Positions 1 through 6,350 of a stretch of 64,000 nt of DNA are shown here, one piece after another (positions within the stretch are counted from its first letter, which is position 1; each line of letters opens with the position of its first letter). The translations under genes were made by a program, and so were the position numbers. The stretch spans positions 33,849 through 97,848 of the forward strand of contig CAJGDJ010000001.1 in assembly GCA_904502025.1 (NCBI GenBank), written 5' to 3'. A model generated the notes under the pieces. It was not told the origin of the DNA. It saw only the letters and a list, made by a program, of their open reading frames with translations, and searched no databases. The DNA is from an uncultured Muribaculaceae bacterium. GTDB taxonomy: Bacteria; Bacteroidota; Bacteroidia; Bacteroidales; Muribaculaceae.

Positions 1-165
1 GATGATTATATTTGTACCTTCGTGATGAATTTTTACTCTCATTAGGGTATAGTATTGTTCTAATTAATATGCAAAGATATATTAAAAATTTAATATACCC
101 AATAAGTAGGACATTTTTTACCCATGTTAGGGTGTTGGTCGGTGAGAATATTTAATAAAAAGGCA

Positions 166-215
166 TAAAAAAAGAATGAGTAAAGAAATCTAAAAAGATT
201 TGCGATTACTCATTC
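166..215 (-). terminator. Terminator of tRNA-Asp
   Basis: A 10-bp inverted repeat (GAATGAGTAA / TTACTCATTC, 174-183 and 206-215) lies just downstream of the tRNA on the minus strand and is followed by a run of seven T in that direction. This is a classic intrinsic terminator. Confidence 0.85.
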
Positions 216-229
216 TCCTCTCTCCTCTG

Positions 230-303
230 CGGTATGGACGGGACTCGAACCCGCGACCCCCTGCGTGACAGGCAGGTATTCTAACCAGCTGAACTACCAC
301 ACC
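230..303 (-). tRNA. tRNA-Asp (anticodon GTC)
   Basis: Read on the minus strand the sequence folds as a cloverleaf: acceptor arms GGTGTGG and CCATACC pair over seven positions, the D-arm contains AGCTGGTTAGA, the anticodon stem-loop CTGCC-TGTCACG carries GTC, and the T-arm carries GGTTCGAGTCC. The unpaired base after the acceptor stem is G, as usual for tRNA-Asp. CCA is not encoded. Confidence 0.96.
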
Positions 304-345
304 AGATTTGTTGAGTTGCTTGCGGTTATTGCCGTTTTGCGAGTG

Positions 346-377
346 CAAAGATAATGCGAGTTTTTATTCTGTGCAAA
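346..377 (-). promoter_or_regulatory. Promoter of tRNA-Asp
   Basis: On the minus strand TTTG (374-377) and TATCTTTG (346-353) are separated by 20 bases, an exact fit to the Bacteroidetes primary-sigma promoter. The predicted start lies about 35 bases before the mature tRNA. The surrounding gap 304-603 shows no gene. Confidence 0.8.
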
Positions 378-603
378 TATTTTGCAAAAAAAATGCGATT
401 TTTTTGATTTTTCTTGTGTTTTTCTGCGAAAAATGGTGTTTTTTTCATTTTTAGCGATTTTATGTGATTATTTACTTGTTGGTTTGTTGTGTCGAATTCT
501 CCGTTGAAAGAATTGTTATGTATGCTTCTCGAATTGCATTTATAATTGTAATAAAGGAGGGCGGAATATCAAATTAAAATGTCGTCCCCCCTCCTTTTGA
601 TTG

Positions 604-2733
604 TTAGCAAAATCCTATTCTACGATGGGGAGTGGCAGTGCTTTTTATTGGTTCGGGTATATCCACTGCCAATATTGTAGTTAGGTCATAGATTGACGGA
701 TTGGGATTCTCTGAGATTCTTGTTGCAATTCGTGGGAGAATTTCGAGTTGAATGAGATTCATGACATGTCGGGCATTGCCAAATGATTTGTCGCGTGATG
801 AGTAGTCGGCTTTTAATTTGTTGAAAAGTGTTTCACGAGCTTCGTCAGAAAGAACGTACTGATTTCTTGACAAATAGTTTTCGGCAATTTCCATTAACTC
901 ATTTTCTGTAAAATCATCAAACGTGAAAATGTTTGACTGAGGAATGCGTGATGCCAATCCGGGATTAATATTATAAAGTCGCATCATCTCATCGGGGTAT
1001 CCGGCGAGAATTAGCATCCAATCTCGGTTGGATTCGTCGGAAAGTTTTGTGATGAGAGTTTCGATTACAAAGCGTCCGGGGTCGCGTGGGTCGTGTTCCG
1101 AAACGAGTTGATATGCCTCATCGATAAACAGTATGCCGCCTTGTGCTTCCTCAATGGCTTTTAATGTGTTTTCCTCCTCGCAACCATAATATTTGCCAAT
1201 TAGGTTTGCACGTTCTTTAATCACGACATGCCCTTTGGATAGGATACCAGCCTCAAAAAGCATTTTGCCTAATGCTTTAGCTACGGTTGTTTTGCCGGTA
1301 CCGGGAGAACCTAAAAATATGGAGTGGAGAGAAATGTTGGTAGTAGAAAGGTTTTTCTCGTTGCGAAGCTTGGTGAAATTAACAAGTCTTTTATAGGTGT
1401 AAAGTTTGTCTTTTACTGATTGAAGTCCGGTGAGATTATCGAGCATATCCCAACTATTTTCACAGTCAGAACCGTCGTGCGAATCTTGATCACATTCGTT
1501 TTCGTCGTAATTTAGTTCTTCGTCATAATAGCAATATTCATCGTCAGTTTCGTTCTCTGACATATTATTGACTGCATCATGAAGCGATTTGCTAAAGTCG
1601 TTGCATAGTTGCTCAAACTCATCGTCTTCTTCATCGTTGTTCTCTTCTTTGCTCTCCTCCTCTTCGTCTTTTTGAGAGTTTTTGTTTTGGGTTTCGTCTA
1701 TCGCGGAATTAATGAAGTCGTCAAGGCATTTGTCGAATGCCTCATCGTCCCATTCGATGTCAAGTTCTTTTTGGCTATCTTCGTTGTTGCTAATTCTGTC
1801 GTAGAAATGCACGCTGTCAATAGCACGAAAAAACAATTTCTCTCCAATTTCGTGGGAGTAATGGCTGATGGGATCTAAGTTGTCGTTGTAGTCTTTCCAG
1901 TCACCTTCGTAGTCATTGTCTTCGGTGCCTCTAAAAAGAAAGCCCGAAATAGGTTTGCCCATAAGTAATAGTTCGGCATAATAAGTACCTTCTTCGCGAA
2001 GATATAAATATTCGCGAACTCTCACCATGTTTGGGGCGTCGGGAGAATCTTCGTAGAAATCAGGGTAAAAGCTGGGAGCTTTTATGTAGCTCTCAATCCG
2101 ACCATCGGGGTGGTGGATTTTTAACTCAAATTCTTTTAATAATGTCTCTGTTGCATCAAGCTTTGTGCGTCCCCAAAAACCGATAAGACAGACCGGATTG
2201 ACTTTGGGATTGAACGATATGAAATTTGATGAATCGTAATCGATATTTGAAATGCAACGAGCTTCAGTTATTGTTATGCTTTTTGAGAATCCGCTGTAAA
2301 TATCATTTGTGTCAATCGGGCAAAATTCGTAACTGCCTATTTGTCTATTCTCCGATTCGTTAATAACAATTATTATAAAGTCGTTAAGAGTGTTTATTTC
2401 AAAGTATTTGAAATCGAGGCTTTTTGTGTATATTTTTTGTTCAATTCCTTTTGGGAGATATGCATAGAAGCTTGTTTCGCTAATCACTTCGTATTTTGTG
2501 GCATCGTAAAGCATAACTGAGATTCTTTGTCTGAGTCCGCTTTTTTCCTCTTTGCCGGTTGAGTTTTCTTTGTTAAAAGTCAACTTTATATTCATGTGTG
2601 TAGTGCTTGTGTCAATAAGAAAGGTGTAGCGTCGTGCAGTGCGTTTGATTGAGAACTCTGTTTCTTGATTGAGAACTGAATCAGTGGGGCAAATTTGTAG
2701 ATTAGATAGATTGAGAGTAGTAGTTTTTTTCAT
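604..2733 (-). CDS. CbxX/SpoVK-type AAA+ ATPase with large N-terminal region and acidic linker
   Basis: The C-terminal third is a clear AAA+ module of the CbxX/CfxQ/SpoVK family: a lead-in LTGLQSVKDKL, Walker A GSPGTGKTT at about residue 475, Walker B ILFIDEAYQL at about 540, a sensor region LILAGYPDEM, an arginine-finger region NPGLASRIP and a sensor-2 segment GNARHVMN. Residues 1 to about 320 have no signal peptide or membrane segment and look mainly beta-stranded; I do not recognise this region. Residues about 325-435 are a strikingly acidic low-complexity linker rich in D, E and N. Family members remodel protein complexes (for example Rubisco activase CbxX), so a substrate-remodelling role is likely, with the N-terminal region probably choosing the target. 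The gene stands alone, transcribed toward tRNA-Asp, and seems to have a leader of about 500 nt. The ATPase call is firm; the biological role is unknown. Confidence 0.85.
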   Translation of the reverse strand: MKKTTTLNLSNLQICPTDSVLNQETEFSIKRTARRYTFLIDTSTTHMNIKLTFNKENSTGKEEKSGLRQRISVMLYDATKYEVISETSFYAYLPKGIEQKIYTKSLDFKYFEINTLNDFIIIVINESENRQIGSYEFCPIDTNDIYSGFSKSITITEARCISNIDYDSSNFISFNPKVNPVCLIGFWGRTKLDATETLLKEFELKIHHPDGRIESYIKAPSFYPDFYEDSPDAPNMVRVREYLYLREEGTYYAELLLMGKPISGFLFRGTEDNDYEGDWKDYNDNLDPISHYSHEIGEKLFFRAIDSVHFYDRISNNEDSQKELDIEWDDEAFDKCLDDFINSAIDETQNKNSQKDEEEESKEENNDEEDDEFEQLCNDFSKSLHDAVNNMSENETDDEYCYYDEELNYDENECDQDSHDGSDCENSWDMLDNLTGLQSVKDKLYTYKRLVNFTKLRNEKNLSTTNISLHSIFLGSPGTGKTTVAKALGKMLFEAGILSKGHVVIKERANLIGKYYGCEEENTLKAIEEAQGGILFIDEAYQLVSEHDPRDPGRFVIETLITKLSDESNRDWMLILAGYPDEMMRLYNINPGLASRIPQSNIFTFDDFTENELMEIAENYLSRNQYVLSDEARETLFNKLKADYSSRDKSFGNARHVMNLIQLEILPRIATRISENPNPSIYDLTTILAVDIPEPIKSTATPHRRIGFC

Positions 2734-2834
2734 AATTGTTTACAGTTTTAAGTTATGGGATTTATTCCCGAAAAAAGTTTAGTTGAGATAATGGAGCAAT
2801 TCCAAGTGTCGGTTTTGCGACGATGCGTAGAAGA

Positions 2835-3003
2835 TGTTCCATGGATAGGATAGTGGGAACAACGTTGGATATTTCTAATGCAATTGCACAAATATCCAAC
2901 GCAAACACAACAAGCGTTGCACCCTCGATGACGAGCGATGTTTCCAAAATGTCAATGTTCGTGCATGGCGATAGCATGTCATGCGGTGTGTTAGAACACA
3001 CCG
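2835..3003 (-). ncRNA. Candidate structured leader (series of hairpins) upstream of the AAA+ gene
   Basis: Several inverted repeats follow one another: TGTTCC/GGAACA (2835-2840, 2856-2861), a perfect 12-bp arm CGTTGGATATTT/AAATATCCAACG (2863-2874, 2890-2901) whose loop contains TGCAATTGCA, CAACGC/GCGTTG (2897-2902, 2914-2919), CTCG-ATGA-CGAG (2924-2935), GCATG/CATGC (2963-2967, 2980-2984) and CGGTGTGTT/AACACACCG (2984-2992, 2995-3003). The second and third share an arm, so they are mutually exclusive. A consensus promoter about 250 bases further upstream would put all of this in the mRNA leader. No known riboswitch class was recognised. It could instead be a small RNA or a DNA-level structure. 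Confidence 0.45.
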
Positions 3004-3254
3004 ATGGCAGTTAAGCCTCAATTTAATTTATTGAAAAGAATAGTGTGGAAACTACATCAACTTCAACGAAATCAAAAATCGGGAGAACTTCGATAAATTA
3101 CTTTGGGGAATTTGTCGAAATTTCCTTAAGGGAGACTGTGTCGCCAAAATGATTTTTTGAAAAGAAGTTGATTGCTCATAGCTTAAATAAAAAGTTAAAA
3201 GGAATAAAACTGTAAATGTTAGATTTCAATGACGGGCTATTACCCATTATAGTG

Positions 3255-3285
3255 CAAAGGTATTAATAATTATTTATTTTGCAAA
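3255..3285 (-). promoter_or_regulatory. Promoter likely driving the AAA+ gene
   Basis: Minus strand TTTG (3282-3285) and TACCTTTG (3255-3262) with a 19-base spacer match the Bacteroidetes consensus. No other gene lies between it and the AAA+ start at 2733, so the transcript would have a leader of about 510 nt. The stretch 3013-3250 holds nothing else that I recognise. Confidence 0.65.
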
Positions 3286-3463
3286 AGTTTTTTCGAGATT
3301 TTCAAAAAAACACCAAAAAAATTGTGCCAATTAGTATATAATTATATTGCTGTCCGGGAAACGTCGGTAGTGCATCAAAAAGAGGGTTCAATTGCTGAAT
3401 TTATGCGGTTGAGATTCTTTTTGCGATTTAAAGCCCCCTATATATGATTAAATGATTGAAGTA

Positions 3464-3712
3464 GTGCGAAGCACATGAAAGCGAAGCGTCTATAATAACC
3501 GCGTGGTTGAGGTCAAAGACCGAAACCTCCGGTTATTACAATCTACACATATGCGTCTGACGCGAAACGATAATATAGCATAAATCACGACATTTACTCC
3601 ATTCCCGTCCTTCGGACGACTTGGTGAGGAGGATTGATTATTTCCTTTCCGGGGGTATCGCTTTGCTCAACCCTAGGTTATTATAGACGCTACGCTCTCC
3701 CGTGCTTCGCAC
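3464..3712. repeat. MITE-like element bounded by 37-bp imperfect inverted repeats
   Basis: The left arm 3464-3500 (begins GTGCGAAGCAC, ends TATAATAACC) is the reverse complement of the right arm 3676-3712 at 33 of 37 positions, and similarity continues inward with a one-base offset through GGTTGAG. The 175-bp interior has no reading frame but includes a small hairpin CGTCCTTCGGACG near 3607-3619. The arrangement resembles a non-autonomous miniature inverted-repeat element. No target-site duplication was identified with confidence. Confidence 0.6.
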
Positions 3713-3758
3713 GCATTTGCCCTTGAAAATGTTTTATCGGACACCAATATTATAATTA

Positions 3759-3802
3759 CAAAAAAATACTGTTAAGGTAATTTGTTTGCCCTTAACAGTA
3801 TT
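3759..3802 (-). terminator. Terminator of asnA
   Basis: Arms AATACTGTTAAGG (3765-3777) and CCTTAACAGTATT (3790-3802) pair perfectly over 13 bp and are followed on the minus strand by seven T. Confidence 0.92.
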
Positions 3803-3856
3803 GGGGGTAGATATGTTTATAATAGATTGTAGCTTCTAAGGGGGTATATAGATTTT

Positions 3857-4891
3857 CTAAATTAGCTCAATCCCGGCAGCATGGCATTGTGCAATTTGTT
3901 CTTCGGGCCAAATGCTTGCTTGCACCTCGCCCACATGGGCTTTTTGCAAGAGGAACATACATAGGCGGCTTTGTCCGATGCCTCCACCTATTGAAGAAGG
4001 TAGTTCGCCATTTAATAGCATTTGGTGAAAGCGATATTTAGAACGGTCTTCACAATTGCGTTCTTTTAGTTGTTGACGAAGCGATTCGGGTTCTACGCGA
4101 ATACCCATTGATGATAACTCAAACGGACATTCGAGTATTGGATTCCAAAAAATCATATCGCCATTCAGCCCGGTAAATCCATCTGAGTTTGGAGTAATCC
4201 AATCGTCATAGTCGGGAGCTCGTCCGTCGTGAGGTTCGCCATTTGAAAGTTTACCTCCTATACCTATAATAAATATAGCACCATATTTTTTTGCGGCAGC
4301 AGCTTCACGACCTTTTGAATCAAGATTGGGATATTCCTGCAACAACTCTTCAGAGTGGATAAATTTTATCTCATCGGGAAGAACGGGTGTGATGTGAGGG
4401 AAACTGCGATAAATCATCTGCTCGGTTTCGCGAACAGCATTATAAATTTTCACTACTGTTTCTTTAAGATAGTCAAGATTGCGTTCTTCGGGAGTGATAG
4501 TTTGTTCCCAATCCCATTGATCTACATAAAGAGAGTGTAGATTATCAAGTTCTTCGCATGCACGAATAGCATTCATGTCGGTATATAGTCCATATCCCGG
4601 TGCAATGTCGTAAAAGCCGAGTTTGGTGCGTTTCCATTTTGCAAGTGAGTGTACCACTTCGGCAGGGCTGTTATTCATACACTGAATATTAAACGTAACG
4701 GCTTTTTCGATGCCGTTGAGGTCATCGTTAAGGCCGGTGCCCGATAACACAAATAATGGTGCTGTTACGCGACGTAGATTCAATGCCGTTGCCAGCTTTT
4801 CTTGAAACGCCACTTTGATGTCCTTAATTGCCACCTCGGTGGTTTCGGGAAGTAGCTTGCGTTTATATTTCTTTGGTATGATTAGAGCCAT
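3857..4891 (-). CDS. asnA: Aspartate--ammonia ligase (asparagine synthetase A)
   Basis: This cytoplasmic enzyme makes asparagine from aspartate, ammonia and ATP, releasing AMP and pyrophosphate. The 344-aa product matches AsnA length and architecture, a class II aminoacyl-tRNA-synthetase-like fold. Visible family segments include the N-terminal LRRVTAPLFVLSGTGLND, a central VDQWDWEQ, and the C-terminal GGGIGQSRLCMFLLQKAH, which carries the motif-3 arginine. The ATG at 4891 sits about 20 bases after the start predicted by an excellent promoter, so the start is well supported. It is a monocistronic unit with its own promoter and terminator. Bacteroidales commonly rely on AsnA using ammonia rather than glutamine-dependent AsnB. 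Confidence 0.97.
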   Translation of the reverse strand: MALIIPKKYKRKLLPETTEVAIKDIKVAFQEKLATALNLRRVTAPLFVLSGTGLNDDLNGIEKAVTFNIQCMNNSPAEVVHSLAKWKRTKLGFYDIAPGYGLYTDMNAIRACEELDNLHSLYVDQWDWEQTITPEERNLDYLKETVVKIYNAVRETEQMIYRSFPHITPVLPDEIKFIHSEELLQEYPNLDSKGREAAAAKKYGAIFIIGIGGKLSNGEPHDGRAPDYDDWITPNSDGFTGLNGDMIFWNPILECPFELSSMGIRVEPESLRQQLKERNCEDRSKYRFHQMLLNGELPSSIGGGIGQSRLCMFLLQKAHVGEVQASIWPEEQIAQCHAAGIELI

Positions 4892-4920
4892 AATTATGCT
4901 ATATTTTCATGTTTAGGCTA

Positions 4921-4953
4921 CAAAGATAATACAAATTTCTTGAATATTGCAAA
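4921..4953 (-). promoter_or_regulatory. Promoter of asnA
   Basis: Minus strand TTTG (4950-4953), 21-base spacer, TATCTTTG (4921-4928): a perfect match to the Bacteroidetes primary promoter, 30 bp before the asnA start codon. Confidence 0.85.
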
Positions 4954-5041
4954 TTTTTCTTGCAAAATGACATAAAAAATAATATTTCGACCTTACATCT
5001 GTATAATAATTAAATGCTTTCGCTCGCAGAATGATTATAAA

Positions 5042-5076
5042 TTAGGGGTGTGCTAATGGTTTTGGCACACCCCTAA
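5042..5076 (-). terminator. Probable terminator of the polyprenyl synthase gene
   Basis: A perfect 12-bp hairpin (TTAGGGGTGTGC / GCACACCCCTAA) lies about 125 bp downstream of the stop codon on the minus strand. The following sequence is AT-rich but lacks a long T run, so termination may be imperfect. The 5077-5199 stretch shows nothing else. Confidence 0.55.
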
Positions 5077-5199
5077 CTCTTAATATTCTTTTAATAGTCA
5101 TCGTAGTATATCCATTGGTTAAATGTGATAGATACAATAAAGCATATTGAATGCTTCAATATTTTCAAGACTAATGGTTGATAACTACTGAATTACTTG

Positions 5200-6174
5200 T
5201 TACTTGTCGCGTGAGATTATGTAGTCGATAATTGCAATGAAGTGTTCGCGAGGTTTCGATGCAGGGAACTGAGAGATAATTTCTACAGCCTCGTCGCGAA
5301 GACGTTGCATGGTGTCGTAGGCATATTCAATACCTCCATGACATTTGGCATATTCGATGAGTGTGTTTATTTCTTCGGTATTAAGTATTTCTTTTTTTGA
5401 TAATGCGAGCATTTCATCGTGTTGAGGTAACGACTCGTTGAGCAATACATGGAGTAAGGGTAGTGTTATTTTCCCTTCACGAAGGTCGTTGCCGGTGGGC
5501 TTGCCAATTTTTTCGTCATTGAAATAATCAAAAATGTCGTCTTTGATTTGAAAACAAAGTCCGAGCAAACGTGCCACCTGCGATAGCTTCTCAATGTTGC
5601 ATTGATTAGCACCAACAGCGTATGCTCCAACTTCTACACACGACACAAATAACGATGCTGTTTTGCGATAGATTGTAGTGAAATAGGCATCTTCGCTGAG
5701 AGTGTGATAGCGAGCATTGTAAATTTGGTCTATTTCACCTGTCGAAAGCTGTTTCCCAAGATTTGTGATTGACTTTATGATTTCAATATTTCCTGTTTCG
5801 ATAGCTTGAAAAAGTGCCGATGATAGGAAAAAGTCGCCCACAAGCACAGCGATGTGGTTGTCCCAAATGTTATTGATGGTAGCTTGTCCTCTACGCAACT
5901 TTGTGTCATCAACCACGTCATCGTGAATGAGAGTGGCATTGTGGAGTAGCTCTACCGATGTTGCCGCTGAGATAACGTTGTCGTTCACTTCGCCAAGGAG
6001 CTTGGCACTGAGAATGACAATTATCGGACGAATTTGTTTCCCTTTTGATTTGAGATACCCTTCAATCACTTGGTTCATCATCACGTTAGGCGATGCCAAG
6101 GTGGTGGCAATGCGATTGTTTAGCATTTCCAACTCTTTGCCTATTGATTGTTGTATTGATTGAAAAGTTGACAT
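5200..6174 (-). CDS. All-trans polyprenyl diphosphate synthase (octaprenyl/heptaprenyl type)
   Basis: The enzyme condenses isopentenyl diphosphate onto an allylic diphosphate to make the long prenyl chain of respiratory menaquinone. Both aspartate-rich motifs of trans-isoprenyl synthases are present: the first in LIHDDVVDDTKLRRG (about residue 85) and the second in FQIKDDIFDYF (about 210). The K-G-K substrate site is visible as SKGKQIRP. I place the start at the second in-frame ATG (6174, MSTFQSIQQ; 324 aa), because the first ATG at 6195 lies inside a -7 promoter box (TAATTTTG, 6193-6200) and so would not be transcribed. The family is certain; product chain length cannot be read off reliably. 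Confidence 0.93.
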   Translation of the reverse strand: MSTFQSIQQSIGKELEMLNNRIATTLASPNVMMNQVIEGYLKSKGKQIRPIIVILSAKLLGEVNDNVISAATSVELLHNATLIHDDVVDDTKLRRGQATINNIWDNHIAVLVGDFFLSSALFQAIETGNIEIIKSITNLGKQLSTGEIDQIYNARYHTLSEDAYFTTIYRKTASLFVSCVEVGAYAVGANQCNIEKLSQVARLLGLCFQIKDDIFDYFNDEKIGKPTGNDLREGKITLPLLHVLLNESLPQHDEMLALSKKEILNTEEINTLIEYAKCHGGIEYAYDTMQRLRDEAVEIISQFPASKPREHFIAIIDYIISRDK

Positions 6175-6192
6175 CAAAATTGAAATTTCGCA

Positions 6193-6200
6193 CAAAATTA
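6193..6200 (-). promoter_or_regulatory. -7 box for the polyprenyl synthase gene
   Basis: TAATTTTG on the minus strand fits TAnnTTTG and lies 19 bases upstream of the chosen start codon. No matching -33 element is seen at the usual spacing. Confidence 0.45.
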
Positions 6201-6350
6201 GTAAAACTTAATAAATATAACGTGGTAAAATTCCATAAAAACGAGTGGTATAATAAAAAAATGGCGTTTTTTTTGATTTTTTTGGGTGAGTTGGTGTTTT
6301 ATGCTTAATTTTATCAAATATTTTAATGATGGATTTATTTACAGATTACG

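Noticed and set aside
2762..3001. Minus-strand frame of 79 codons with GTG start between the leader promoter and the AAA+ gene
   Set aside because: The region is a string of inverted repeats, the start is GTG with no supporting upstream signal, and the composition is not protein-like. I treat it as part of the structured leader, though a leader peptide is not excluded.
2823..3014. Plus-strand frame of 63 codons
   Set aside because: It overlaps the same hairpin region, has no promoter, and no recognisable sequence.
3464..3712. Invertible promoter segment of the Bacteroides phase-variation type
   Set aside because: The arms differ at four of 37 positions, no outward promoter is seen inside, and no invertase gene is nearby. 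A MITE-like element is a simpler reading.
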